Numbered from the stretch's first letter, positions 6,460 through 15,304 are shown. The stretch: DNA of 64,000 nt from Streptomyces xylophagus (GCF_000716435.1 NZ_JNWO01000013.1:198583-262582), one strand, 5' to 3'. Notes: generated from the letters alone by a model not told the origin. Numbers and translations: made by a program.

Positions 6460-9203
6460 GGTGCCGGGGATGCCGGCAGTTTGTCCAGAAGGCCCATGCG
6501 TGAGGTGATCCCCAGCTTGGTGTAGGCGTGGCTGAGATGGAACTCGACCGTCTTGACGCTGAGCACCAGGTGGCGGGCGATCTGGCGGTTGGTCAGTCCG
6601 GACGTGGCCAGGCGGGCGATCGCCAGTTCCTGCGGGGTGAGAGGGGAGTCGGGCACGATCGCCCCGACGCTGGCGGCCAGTTCACGCTCGCAGTGGGCCG
6701 CGCTGGGAGCGGCGCCCAGCTCGGTGAAGACGCGCAGGGCCCGGCGCAGCTGCCCGGCGGCGTCGGTCCGCCTGCCCGCGCGGCGCAGGAACGCACCGTA
6801 GGCGAGGTGGACACGGGCCCGGCCGAAGGGGTCCGGCACCTGTTCCGCGTGGCCGAGTGCCGTGCGGAACGACCACTCCGCCTCGGTCGGCGACCGGCGC
6901 GCCGCCAGCAGGGTGCCGCGCGCCCGGGCCGCCGCCGCCAGCCGGGAATGCCGGCCCCGGTGGGCGGCGGGTGCGTCCAGGCCGTCCAGGATCCGCTCGG
7001 CCTGCCGGTGTTCCCCGAGCGCGGTCAGTGCGTCCACCAGCAGATCACGCCAGGGCGCCACGGGCGTCTCCGCCACCGACTCCCGCTCCAGCAGGGGCAG
7101 CAGCGCACTCGCCACCTCGTCCTGCGCCCCCCGGGCCACGGCCAACTGGGCCTGAGCCCTGGCCACATGGGCGAAGCTCGACGCACCGCGACCGTGGCCG
7201 AGGCTGTCCCGGGCCCTCGCGAGGTACTCGGCGGCGCGCTCGGTCAGCCCCCGCAGAGCGAACGCCCCCGCGGCGTCCGCGTGAGCGATCGGCTCCAGCC
7301 AGGCGAGACCGCCGGCGGCAGCGGTCTGTGCCGCCGATTCGAGTTCCCGCAGGGCCACGTCCCAGTTCCCGAGGCGGAGTTCGGTCTCGCCCAGGAGGAG
7401 CTGGGCCGTCGCGCGCAGGGGCACCGGACCGCTCCGGCACAGCGGTGCCGCCGAGCGCAGATCCACCCGGCTGCCCTCCAGGTCGTCGGAGCCGAGTCGC
7501 AGCGCACTCCGGCCGAGCAGCAGGTCCACGTCGCAGGACTGGACGAGTACGGACTCCGGCAGCCCCGCCGCCTGTGCGATACCCTCCTCGGCGGCACCCG
7601 TCAGGCCCAGCGCGGCCAGGTGCGCGTAGCGCAGCATTCCGCAGGTGAACGGCACGGGCGGCAGGTTCGCGGCCCGCTCCGCCCAGCGCACGGCGGCCAC
7701 CGCCTCGCCCTGCAGGAGACAGACGTGGGCGAGCCGTTCCGTGATGCGCCGGGCCAGCGCCGGGTCCAGGACCGGGTCGCAGTGCAGCCACGCGTCGTCG
7801 AGGAGCAGCCGGGCGCTGGGTGTCTCGCCCCGGGCGAACGCCAGCCGGCCGTGGGCGTAGCGATGGACCGCCCGCGCGGTGTCGCCCGGCAGCGAACGCA
7901 CCAGGACGACGGCCTCCTCCACCCGTCCGTCGCACAGCAGCGCGTCCGCCGCTTCCACGGTCAGCCGTTCCCGCTCGGGCCGGGTGGCCGCCATCCGGGA
8001 GGCGTACGCGGCCATCGACGCCGCTCTGGACCAGTGGCCGGCGGCGGCCTGCCGGCGGGCGCCCGAGGCGAGGTCGGCGACCAGGGCCGGATCCGGGCTG
8101 CGTCCCGCGAGCACCTGGTGCCACGTCCGGCTGGCGGTGTCCTTGCTGGCCTGCACCGCCCTGGTGTGCAGCGCGGCCCGGCGGGCCGGCCCCAACTGGT
8201 GGTAGACGGCGGCCCGGACCAACGGCTGCGGGAAGGCCAGCTCGGGCGGCCCGCCCGCCGGGCACTCCTGCAACAGCCCCTGTCCTACGGCCTGTTCGAC
8301 GGCCGGCAGCGGGTTCTCCAGACCGGCGAGCTGTGCCACCCGGTGCAGCGGCGCGCACAGCCCGAGCACACTGACGGCGGCGACGAGGTCCCGGGCCGGA
8401 GGGTCGCAGCGCGCGAGGCGGTCCCGTACCAGCGACTGGTACGAACGCGGGGCGGGCAGCGGCGAGTCGGACGAGACCAGGACGTCCGGCGGCACCTCGC
8501 GGAGCAGCGCGCGCAGGTGCAGTGGATTGCCCCGGGTGTGGGCGTGCAGTCTGCCGACCGCGTGCGGCGGCAGGCCCGCGGGCAGCAGCCGACCGCACAG
8601 CGCGCCGGTCTGCTCGGCGGTCAGTCCGTCGAGAGTGAGGCGGAGGGTGTCGTCGTCCGCCAGCAACTTCCCCAACCCCTTGGGAAGTTGGGCCTCGGCG
8701 GGCCCGGGGACGGCCAGCACGGTGAGGACCGGCTCGGCCTGCAGACGGCGCAGGACGAAGGTGAGGGCGTCCAGCGACGGGACGTCCGCCCAGTGGGCGT
8801 CGTCGATGACGAGCACGACGGCGGTGTCCGCGGGGATGCGGCAGGCGAGGGACAGCAGCCGCGCCCCGGTCGGGCCGGGCTCGTCCTGCGGCTCCGGTAC
8901 GTACTCGCCCACCCTTGTCTGGCTGAGGAGTTGGGTGAGTACGCCGTAGGCGAGTGCCGTCTCGTTCTCCGCTCCGCTGGCCTCCAGGACGTGTACCCGG
9001 TCCGCCGTGCGCAGGAAGCGGCGGACCAGGGCGGTCTTCCCGATGCCGGGCGGACCCTCGACGACCACCAGCCGCGAAGCGCCGGCGCGGGCCTCGCGCA
9101 GCCGGTTCTCCATCGCTCTGAGCTGCGGCCCCCGGCCGTGGAACGACAGTTCCCCGGCATCGGCGGATTGGTGCGCGTGGTACGGCAGTGCGTTCACCGG
9201 CAT
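6432..9203 (-). CDS. LAL-type LuxR-family ATP-binding regulator
   Basis: A 923-aa large ATP-binding LuxR regulator. The N-terminal AAA/STAND module has Walker A at about residues 50-58 (GPPGIGKTAL) and Walker B VVLVIDDAHWADVPSLDAL. A long helical, TPR-like middle follows, and the C-terminal LuxR HTH reads TPQELAIARLATSGLTNRQI then KTVEFHLSHAYTKLGI. Such proteins are ATP-dependent activators, often of catabolic or secondary-metabolite genes. No biosynthetic cluster is adjacent; upstream on the same strand is the uncharacterised hydrolase operon (15304-9334), a plausible but unproven target. Confidence 0.93.
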   Translation of the reverse strand: MPVNALPYHAHQSADAGELSFHGRGPQLRAMENRLREARAGASRLVVVEGPPGIGKTALVRRFLRTADRVHVLEASGAENETALAYGVLTQLLSQTRVGEYVPEPQDEPGPTGARLLSLACRIPADTAVVLVIDDAHWADVPSLDALTFVLRRLQAEPVLTVLAVPGPAEAQLPKGLGKLLADDDTLRLTLDGLTAEQTGALCGRLLPAGLPPHAVGRLHAHTRGNPLHLRALLREVPPDVLVSSDSPLPAPRSYQSLVRDRLARCDPPARDLVAAVSVLGLCAPLHRVAQLAGLENPLPAVEQAVGQGLLQECPAGGPPELAFPQPLVRAAVYHQLGPARRAALHTRAVQASKDTASRTWHQVLAGRSPDPALVADLASGARRQAAAGHWSRAASMAAYASRMAATRPERERLTVEAADALLCDGRVEEAVVLVRSLPGDTARAVHRYAHGRLAFARGETPSARLLLDDAWLHCDPVLDPALARRITERLAHVCLLQGEAVAAVRWAERAANLPPVPFTCGMLRYAHLAALGLTGAAEEGIAQAAGLPESVLVQSCDVDLLLGRSALRLGSDDLEGSRVDLRSAAPLCRSGPVPLRATAQLLLGETELRLGNWDVALRELESAAQTAAAGGLAWLEPIAHADAAGAFALRGLTERAAEYLARARDSLGHGRGASSFAHVARAQAQLAVARGAQDEVASALLPLLERESVAETPVAPWRDLLVDALTALGEHRQAERILDGLDAPAAHRGRHSRLAAAARARGTLLAARRSPTEAEWSFRTALGHAEQVPDPFGRARVHLAYGAFLRRAGRRTDAAGQLRRALRVFTELGAAPSAAHCERELAASVGAIVPDSPLTPQELAIARLATSGLTNRQIARHLVLSVKTVEFHLSHAYTKLGITSRMGLLDKLPASPAPHPVRPTTS

Positions 9204-9301
9204 GTCGACGTCTACCCCCGTGGTGTCGTCGGTGTTCCCAGGGCCATGCTGGCCGCCCTGTCACGGGGGTTCAACGCGTGTGCCGTTGAGCGGTCCGGCC
9301 C

Positions 9302-9328
9302 GCCGGGGTGGAGGGGGCTCACCCCGGC
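9302..9328 (-). terminator. Hairpin after the murein hydrolase gene
   Basis: A perfect 9-bp stem, GCCGGGGTG / CACCCCGGC, with a 9-base loop, starting 5 bases past the hydrolase stop codon at 9334. There is no T-run, as is common for Streptomyces terminators. It would separate the operon from the LAL regulator gene. Confidence 0.6.
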
Positions 9329-9333
9329 AGGCC

Positions 9334-10881
9334 TCACCCCGCGAGGACCCGCACCGCGGGGACGGGCAGCGAGGCGAGCCTGCGCTGCACGAAGAAGGTG
9401 TTCTTGTTCTGGTTGAGACCCGCCACCGGGCCGATCCACTGCCATCCCATCCCGGCGGCGTACTGCTCGGTGAAGCGCCGCCACTCGTCGGGGTTCGGGT
9501 ACCTGCGGTTCGCGTCGTGGAAATAGACGTACGTGGAGCCGAACTCCGTGGCGTTGCCGACCGGGTTCGGGATCGCCCCGCCGAGCGCCCGTACGGCCAC
9601 CGACCGCGCCGCGGCGGGCAGTTGGGCCCACGGCCGCTTCTGGAGGTCCAGGTAGGCGCGGCGCTGGCCGCGCGGGATGCCGGGCGGGGCGGGCGGTCCG
9701 AAGGTGCCGCCCGTGCGGACGAAGTCGGGCCGGTCCATGTTCCGTCTGCTCGCACCCCAGCTCTTGAGGACCGGTTGCAGCGGGGTCGAGTAGGCCCGCA
9801 GAAAGGCGTTGAACGTGCGGTAGTAGGGGCGGGTGAGCAGCGCGTACCGGTTGAACATCGCCCAGATGACCGCATGGCTGTCGGCGTCGTCCCGGCCGCC
9901 CGACTCCCCGATGACGAAGCGCGCGGTCCACTCGACGTCCTCGTCGGTGAACCGGTAGGGCGCCTTGCCCTGGGCGCTCAGTACGCCGAAGCGCTCCGCT
10001 GGAAGCACGGCGACTACCCCGCGGGCCGGTGGGGGCTGGTCGCGCAGTTCCCCGCGCCCCTTACGGGGCGTGGTACCGCCCGGGACTTCCAGGACCGGGC
10101 CGGAACTCCGGCGGGCGGCAGCGGACGCCGCCGGCGGTGACGGGGGCGGTGGCGCGAAGCGCACGTGGAGATGGTCGTCGTGGTTCTTCAGAGGGCGTAC
10201 GCCGCGCACCTCCGGGTCGTTGAAGAAGATCGCGTGGACCGGCAGCACGCCGTTGCTCCGCAGCAGGTCGACGAGTTCCTGCGTGAGCGCCCGGGAGTAG
10301 GAGGGGTGACGCCAGGTCGTCGGTCCCGGACGGCGGTCGGCCTTCACCGGGCGGATGTCCACGTCGAGCCCGAGCCGGTGCGAGACATGCCCGGGCAACG
10401 GGCCGCCGCCGTTGCGGCCGATGTCCCGGATGTCGAGCACGGGCCCCTGGGGATGCGCCCGGTGCCAGGCCGCCCCGACGGCCAGCAGGGCACGGGCGGT
10501 CTCCGGCCGCCCGAACCGGTACGCGGGCCGGCCCGTCGCCCGGACACCGAGTCCGTGCTCGGGGAGCTGATAGGCGATCGCGGGGTCCCTGGCCACTCCC
10601 GCGGCGGTGCGCAGCAGCGCCCAGGTGGCGGGCCCGACGATGCCGTCCGCCGGGGAAACGCCGTGCGCCGTCTGCCACTTCAAGGTCTCGGTGCCGAGCG
10701 CGGCCCAGTCCCAGTCCCTGCGGTGCCGGGTGAGTGCCCGCCGGACGGCCGGGAGGTGGGCCTCCCAGCCGAGCGAACGGGCGTAGGCGCGGTTGCGTGC
10801 GGTGGTGGTGCCCACGCGCCCGGTCCGGGCGACGGGCGTGAGCCCGGTCCCGTTCCGTCGGGCGGTCGGGGTCGTCGGCAT
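9334..10881 (-). CDS. Secreted-type murein hydrolase: PG-binding + MepA-like LAS endopeptidase + C-terminal domain
   Basis: A 515-aa protein, last gene of the four-gene operon. Residues about 40-95 resemble a peptidoglycan-binding repeat (LKWQTAHGVSPADGIVGPAT). Residues about 100-242 match the LAS metallopeptidase fold of MepA: HVSHRLGLDVDI has the zinc ligands H168 and D175, and HDDHLHVRF has the HxH pair H237/H239. Residues 310-515 are a separate unassigned domain (FTDEDVEWTARFVIGESGGR). The join between them (273-288, RKGRGELRDQPPPARG) is encoded by a copy of the dispersed repeat. ATG at 10881 is preceded by AAGGGGAG. No signal peptide is visible. Confidence 0.8.
   Translation of the reverse strand: MPTTPTARRNGTGLTPVARTGRVGTTTARNRAYARSLGWEAHLPAVRRALTRHRRDWDWAALGTETLKWQTAHGVSPADGIVGPATWALLRTAAGVARDPAIAYQLPEHGLGVRATGRPAYRFGRPETARALLAVGAAWHRAHPQGPVLDIRDIGRNGGGPLPGHVSHRLGLDVDIRPVKADRRPGPTTWRHPSYSRALTQELVDLLRSNGVLPVHAIFFNDPEVRGVRPLKNHDDHLHVRFAPPPPSPPAASAAARRSSGPVLEVPGGTTPRKGRGELRDQPPPARGVVAVLPAERFGVLSAQGKAPYRFTDEDVEWTARFVIGESGGRDDADSHAVIWAMFNRYALLTRPYYRTFNAFLRAYSTPLQPVLKSWGASRRNMDRPDFVRTGGTFGPPAPPGIPRGQRRAYLDLQKRPWAQLPAAARSVAVRALGGAIPNPVGNATEFGSTYVYFHDANRRYPNPDEWRRFTEQYAAGMGWQWIGPVAGLNQNKNTFFVQRRLASLPVPAVRVLAG
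10034..10061 (-). repeat. Dispersed repeat, copy A (inside the murein hydrolase gene)
   Basis: Copy of the 28-bp core whose gene-sense strand contains GCGCGGGGAACTGCGCGACC. Together with the flanking bases CGGGGCG (10064-10070) it forms a small hairpin. It lies in frame within the coding sequence and is translated as GRGELRDQPPP. Confidence 0.85.
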
Positions 10882-10885
10882 GACC

Positions 10886-12808
10886 TCACTCCCCTTCCGG
10901 CCGGCCGCGCCGCGCCGCACCCGATCGGCCCGGCGGCAGCCCGGCGGGCCGCCGCTCGGGCTGCCTGCCGCGCGACAGCTCCCGCGGTGCCCGGGCGGCC
11001 CGGGGCAGTTGCGCCCTGGACTCCGCCGGGTCCAGCCGACGGGTGTCCCGCTGCTGGGAGCCCGAGCCGACGGAGTGCCGGTCCTGCTGCTCCAGCAGCC
11101 TGCGCCGCAGATGGACGGCCGGCATGGTGGCGTCGATACGCGAGTCCGTACGGTCCAGACCGAGGTCCACCCCGGTCACCGAACGGTACGAGTGCAGGTA
11201 CCCCTGGATCTCCGAGCGCCAGTAGCGGGCCCAGTTCGCCGCCTGCGTACGGTCGTTGACCGCGTTCCAGTTGCCGTAGCGGACCGACAGGAGCAGCTGC
11301 TCGCCGAACCGGCCGAGGTCGCGGAAGTGGATGACGGTGTCCGGGGTCCAGCCCTGGAGCCGCTTCATGGTGTCGACGCGGTCCATCCACTGCTCGGGGT
11401 AGGCGACCATCGTGCGGCCGGGCAGGAACTCCCGCATCTCCGGGCGGGCCATGATCCATTCCTCCATCAGCATCTCCTGACGGGCCGTCCAGGGCAGGTC
11501 GCCGTACTGGTTGTGCTGCCCCTCGGTCAGCAGCAGATGGACGTCCTTGAGCGCGTTGAGCACAGGGAAACCGTCCGCGATGATCGTGGTGTCGTCGTCG
11601 TCGCGGAAGAACACGGACGTCAGACTCAGCAGGGTGTGGAAGGCCTCCAGGAAACGGGGACGGCTGTCCACCGGTCGCAACGGCGGTCCGCCGGGCGCCA
11701 GTTGGGTGATCCCGTACTGGTGGTCGTACTCGTAGGCCCGGCGCAGCGGCGACAGCCGGTTCTGCTCGTCCTGCACATAGCCCCACATCAGCTGGTTGAG
11801 GGCGCGCAGCGGATCGATGTCGACGTGGGCCAGCGGGTCGTAGTCGCCGGGGCCGTGCAGGTTCTGGAAGCGCGCGGCGATCGCCTCCGTGGACTGGCCC
11901 AGCATGCCCTCCTCGTGCCAGTACGACCAGATCAGTTCGAGGAAGCAGGGGAAGGTCAGCTTGTCGCGCAGGATGCCGAAGGCCTCCACACCGAACTTGT
12001 CCGCCTCCGTGATCGCCAGCTCGCCCAGCTTCAGCCGGATCACCCCGAGGTAGGGCAGCAGCGCCAAGTCCTGCTCGTCCGGGCGGCGTTCACCCGAGGA
12101 GCGGGCCGAGATGTAGCGCAGCCAGCGCTGCTGGATGGCCCGCGCGAAGGCGTCGCCGTCCACGTCGCCCGACTCGCCGTAGCGGCGCCGCTCCTCCTCC
12201 AGGTCGACCCCGTCGAACGGGGACGTCAGGTCGGCGCTGTCTACGTGGACCCCGCAGCGCACGAGGAGAAACACCTCGGTGGCGACCTTCAGCAGCCGGT
12301 ACGCGTCCACGCCCGGGAACGGCAGGGCGCGCGGCCCGATCTTCTTGCGCGGCTCGCTGGGGTCGGGCAGTCCGGTGCCGTTCATGAGCGGGTCGATGAA
12401 CGCGGTGTACTCGTTGAACGAGATCCGGTCGGTGGAGCGGCGGATCGCCGTCCACAGGGCCTGGTCGTCCGTCGGGTCCGAACCCGCCCTGCGCAGCTGG
12501 ACGTTGATGCTGTCGCCGGCGGCGAACGGCCGCGCCTGGACGGTGAGGTCGGCCGTGCCCACGTCGTTCGCCGCGTTCTGGTTCTGGTGGTGGAACGTCA
12601 CCCGGGCGGTGTAGGCGCCGGGCTGCTGGTCGTCCGACACGTCCCAGAGGGCGCGGGCGGGGTCGTGCGGGTCGCTCGGCAGCGGGCCGAAGCCGAGGAC
12701 TTCCCAGCTGATGGTGGTCCCTTCCGGGGCCGGCTGGTCGGGTTTGGCGAACAGGGAGACGCGTCCGCCCTGTTGGATCTGTTGGGGCCGTACTTCGATC
12801 GTGGCCAT
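10886..12808 (-). CDS. Uncharacterised 640-aa protein with N-terminal beta-sandwich, third gene of the operon
   Basis: The function is not recognised. The first 95 residues look like an Ig or CARDB-type beta-sandwich (QQIQQGGRVSLFAKPDQP, then PGAYTARVTFHHQNQNAAND). The remaining 500 are mainly alpha-helical and Trp/Tyr-rich, with no catalytic signature; a basic, Gln/Arg-rich tail (RRRLLEQQDRHSVGS onward) ends the protein. There is no signal peptide or membrane helix. ATG at 12808 follows GAGGAGG by 5 bases. The stop lies 4 bases from the murein hydrolase start and the gene begins 10 bases after the metallopeptidase stop, so it is firmly part of the operon. It could be a structural or cargo component. 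Confidence 0.75.
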   Translation of the reverse strand: MATIEVRPQQIQQGGRVSLFAKPDQPAPEGTTISWEVLGFGPLPSDPHDPARALWDVSDDQQPGAYTARVTFHHQNQNAANDVGTADLTVQARPFAAGDSINVQLRRAGSDPTDDQALWTAIRRSTDRISFNEYTAFIDPLMNGTGLPDPSEPRKKIGPRALPFPGVDAYRLLKVATEVFLLVRCGVHVDSADLTSPFDGVDLEEERRRYGESGDVDGDAFARAIQQRWLRYISARSSGERRPDEQDLALLPYLGVIRLKLGELAITEADKFGVEAFGILRDKLTFPCFLELIWSYWHEEGMLGQSTEAIAARFQNLHGPGDYDPLAHVDIDPLRALNQLMWGYVQDEQNRLSPLRRAYEYDHQYGITQLAPGGPPLRPVDSRPRFLEAFHTLLSLTSVFFRDDDDTTIIADGFPVLNALKDVHLLLTEGQHNQYGDLPWTARQEMLMEEWIMARPEMREFLPGRTMVAYPEQWMDRVDTMKRLQGWTPDTVIHFRDLGRFGEQLLLSVRYGNWNAVNDRTQAANWARYWRSEIQGYLHSYRSVTGVDLGLDRTDSRIDATMPAVHLRRRLLEQQDRHSVGSGSQQRDTRRLDPAESRAQLPRAARAPRELSRGRQPERRPAGLPPGRSGAARRGRPEGE

Positions 12809-12818
12809 CACGGCCTCC

Positions 12819-14201
12819 TCAACGGCTGTCTGGAGCGGAGAGCTCCGTGGGGTGTGCGATGTTGTCTGCGGGTGCGTCGTGGCTGGTCGCGCAGTTCCCC
12901 GCGCCCCTTTGGGGCGCGACTGTGGCCGCGCTCAAGGCCTCTAGCGTGTTGGAGAGTGCCCAGTGGGTGATCAACTCCCCTAGTAGGCGGCTCTCCTCCT
13001 CGGGAGTGATCAGGGACGCGGCTCTGGCCTGGCCCAGGACCGCCAGGACGAGCGTGGGCGGTGCGGTGCGCAGCAGCTCGGGCTGTCGTGTCCAGCGCCG
13101 GTGGCGGGCCAGGAGCAGTGCGGGGGTACGGCTGGACCGGGGCATCAGGTCGGCCAGCCGGGCACCGCTCAGCGACGGCGGACGATGGTTCGTCAGCAGC
13201 CGGACGAAGCGGGGCACGGACCGTTCGAGGAGCGCGGTCAGCTCGCGCAGTTCCCGCGGGGCGCGGTGCGGTGGATAGAGCGCGGCCCACAGCGCGCTGA
13301 GCTCCCGCCACTGGGGATGCGGGTACAGGGCGTCGCCCATGGCGCAGCTGAGCCGGACCCTGATGTACGGGAACGGATGGGGGTCGTCGAGGGCCGGGGC
13401 GAGCACCAGCCGGCGCGGCAGACTCACCACGGCCATCAGACCCAGGGTGCCGCCGATGCCGAGCTTCCCCACGGCGAAGAGATCCGCGAGCACCTCGGAG
13501 AGGGTCAGCCCCCAGTAGCGGAACGCCGTCCGCTCGGCCGCCGTACGGGCGTGCCGCTCGATGTCGTACAGCACGGGCCGCAGTGAGCCGAGGAGCCCGA
13601 GCTGGGCGACCGCCTGATGCCCGACCTCGTGCACCAGCGAGGAGCCGATGCCGTATCCCACCATGCGTTCGCGGGGGATCCGGATCAGTGAGACCGGGCT
13701 GCGGCCGCCGCCGGGGATGCGGGTGTGCACCCGGCGGATCGCGCCGCCCGGGCCGCGGGCGAGGTAGCAGACGATGGGCGGCGGGTCGGCGAGCGGGGTG
13801 CCCGGGGTGGTGAGCGCGTCGACCGCCGCGACGTCGAGCCCGGCGAGCTGCACCCCGACCTCGTGCTCGCTGCGCTGCGTGACCGCTTCCGAGAAGAGGT
13901 CGAAGTGGGTCAGTACGGAGTTGAACTCCCAGCGCAGCAACGAGAACTGGTGCTGCTGCCACTCGGGTTCCCGGTCGCCGCCCGGCCCGTTCAGCCACTC
14001 CAGATACGCGCCGACCCGTCCCCGAAGCCTGCTCCGCCCCTCCATGAGGAAGCGCTCGATCGCGCTCTGGGCGGCGGCGGACGGTGCGGCGGCAGGCACC
14101 ATGGTCTCGTGCAGTGCGAACGGCTTGACCCGGTTCAGGCGGGTCAGCAGTGCGCGGGCCTCGCCTTCGAGCAGCGCGGTGGCTGCCGGCCGCAGGTCCA
14201 T
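12819..14201 (-). CDS. Putative zinc metallopeptidase (HEVGH), second gene of the operon
   Basis: A 460-aa protein with GIGSSLVHEVGHQAVAQL; HEVGH is at residues 191-195, a canonical HExxH zinc site. SEVLADLFAVGKL about 40 residues later offers E236 as a gluzincin-type third ligand. The family was not recognised; the N-terminal 180 residues are helical and no signal peptide is seen. From about residue 427 the C terminus (APQRGAGNCATSHDAP) is read through a copy of the dispersed repeat and looks like replaced or extended sequence. ATG at 14201 lies 5 bases after the stop of the Glu/Arg-rich gene. Proteolytic activity is inferred from the motif only. Confidence 0.78.
   Translation of the reverse strand: MDLRPAATALLEGEARALLTRLNRVKPFALHETMVPAAAPSAAAQSAIERFLMEGRSRLRGRVGAYLEWLNGPGGDREPEWQQHQFSLLRWEFNSVLTHFDLFSEAVTQRSEHEVGVQLAGLDVAAVDALTTPGTPLADPPPIVCYLARGPGGAIRRVHTRIPGGGRSPVSLIRIPRERMVGYGIGSSLVHEVGHQAVAQLGLLGSLRPVLYDIERHARTAAERTAFRYWGLTLSEVLADLFAVGKLGIGGTLGLMAVVSLPRRLVLAPALDDPHPFPYIRVRLSCAMGDALYPHPQWRELSALWAALYPPHRAPRELRELTALLERSVPRFVRLLTNHRPPSLSGARLADLMPRSSRTPALLLARHRRWTRQPELLRTAPPTLVLAVLGQARAASLITPEEESRLLGELITHWALSNTLEALSAATVAPQRGAGNCATSHDAPADNIAHPTELSAPDSR
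12881..12908 (-). repeat. Dispersed repeat, copy B (3-prime end of the metallopeptidase gene)
   Basis: The same 28-bp core as at 10034-10061, followed by TTGGGGCGC so that GCGCCCC TTT GGGGCGC makes a hairpin at 12901-12917. It lies in frame in the last 30 codons of the metallopeptidase gene, in the same gene-sense orientation as the other copies. Confidence 0.85.
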
Positions 14202-14206
14202 GGCGG

Positions 14207-15304
14207 TCAGGCCCCCATGATGACGATCTTGCGGCCCTGTCGGACCCAACGACCCGACCGGGCATGGCCGTTGAGGTGGCTGTTGTGGTGGCCCTCGTGG
14301 TGACCGTTGTGGTGGGCCCCCTCGGCGTGCCCCCAGCCCTCTTCCCGGGCGCGCTTCTCCTCCTCGGCGCGCCCCCACTCCTCCTCTTCCTCCGTTTCCT
14401 CCTCCTCGGAGCGCCCCCAGCCACGCTCCTCACCGAACTCGCGCTGCTCCTCGCGGTGTCCCCACTCCTCGCGACGACCCTCTTCGCGGCGGCCTTCCTC
14501 GCGGTGACGCTCCTCGTGGCGGCCTTCTTCGTGGCGGCCCTCTTCGCGGTGACGCTCCTCGTACCGTTCCTCGCCGCTCGGCCACTCCGCGAACTCCCGG
14601 GATTCGCCCCACTCCTCCTTGGCGGCGGGGGCGTCCGGTGCCGGTGCCGCTGTCGCGGCCGGCTCCTCGACGAAGGCGGGCACGGGCGCCGGCCAGTACC
14701 AGGGTGCCGGGACGGCGAAGGCCCTGAAGCGTCGGGCCACTCCCGGCGCGTAGCGGCGTGCGGCGGAGTGGACGGCCTGCTGGGCCAGGGCCCGCGGGGC
14801 CGCCCGGCGCGAGCCGAACGCCGCGTTCCGTGCGGCGGCACCGCTCAGGGCGACGAAGCGCCGGGCGGTCTCGAACTCGTACTCCTCGTGGTCGACGCCC
14901 TCGCCCTCGACCTCGAACAGATTGCTCGCCCAGCTGCCCGCTTTGGAGCCGACCACGGTGCCGAGGCCGGGGCCGCCGATCGCCGTCCCGATGGCGCCCC
15001 CGATGGCCGGCAGCGCCTGTTTGGCGACGTTCTTGAGGATGCCGCCGAGCTGCTGGCCGACCGGGGAACGCAGGAAGCCCCCGGCCTTCTTCGCCGCGGC
15101 CCTCAGCCAGTTCCCCAGGAACTGCTCCAGCTCCTCCTCGGAGGTGACCCCCAACAGCTCGGTGGCCAGCTGGACTTCCTCCTCCTCGCTGAAGGGACTC
15201 TCCAACGACTCGGCCACCCGCTCCTCACGGTGCCTCTCGGCGCCGAACTCCTCCTCCTCTTCCTCCCGGTAACGCCTTCCGAATTCCTCTTCGTACGGCT
15301 GCAT
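14207..15304 (-). CDS. Glu/Arg/His-rich low-complexity protein with glycine-zipper domain, first gene of the operon
   Basis: A 365-aa protein of unknown function with strong segmentation. Residues 1-45 are acidic (RYREEEEEEFGAERHREE). Residues 60-165 form a compact domain with a glycine-zipper (about 98-122, PAIGGAIGTAIGGPGLGTVV) and a helix EYEFETARRFVALSGAAARN. A Pro/Trp linker follows. Residues 230-347 are a repetitive tract built from EERHREEGR- and GHxEGHHN-like units. The last 16 residues (SGRWVRQGRKIVIMGA) are a distinct basic/hydrophobic tail. ATG at 15304 is preceded by GGGAGGGG. Glycine zippers often insert into membranes; the rest suggests a surface, assembly or carrier protein. 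The role is unknown. Confidence 0.78.
   Translation of the reverse strand: MQPYEEEFGRRYREEEEEEFGAERHREERVAESLESPFSEEEEVQLATELLGVTSEEELEQFLGNWLRAAAKKAGGFLRSPVGQQLGGILKNVAKQALPAIGGAIGTAIGGPGLGTVVGSKAGSWASNLFEVEGEGVDHEEYEFETARRFVALSGAAARNAAFGSRRAAPRALAQQAVHSAARRYAPGVARRFRAFAVPAPWYWPAPVPAFVEEPAATAAPAPDAPAAKEEWGESREFAEWPSGEERYEERHREEGRHEEGRHEERHREEGRREEGRREEWGHREEQREFGEERGWGRSEEEETEEEEEWGRAEEEKRAREEGWGHAEGAHHNGHHEGHHNSHLNGHARSGRWVRQGRKIVIMGA

Noticed and set aside
6432..9203. LAL regulator, MMPL and MFS genes suggesting a secondary-metabolite cluster.
   Set aside because: No PKS, NRPS, terpene or tailoring set is present; the genes are scattered and independently controlled.
6528..9416. 962-codon plus-strand frame opposite the LAL regulator.
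   Set aside because: Antisense shadow; low-complexity Arg/Gly/Gln composition with no motifs.
10034..10061. Dispersed repeat considered as an insertion sequence.
   Set aside because: No transposase, terminal inverted repeats or target duplication; it is far too short.
14430..14630. Repetitive DNA in the Glu/Arg-rich gene, considered as CRISPR or tandem repeats.
   Set aside because: Units are irregular and in frame, with no spacers; it is a coding low-complexity tract.
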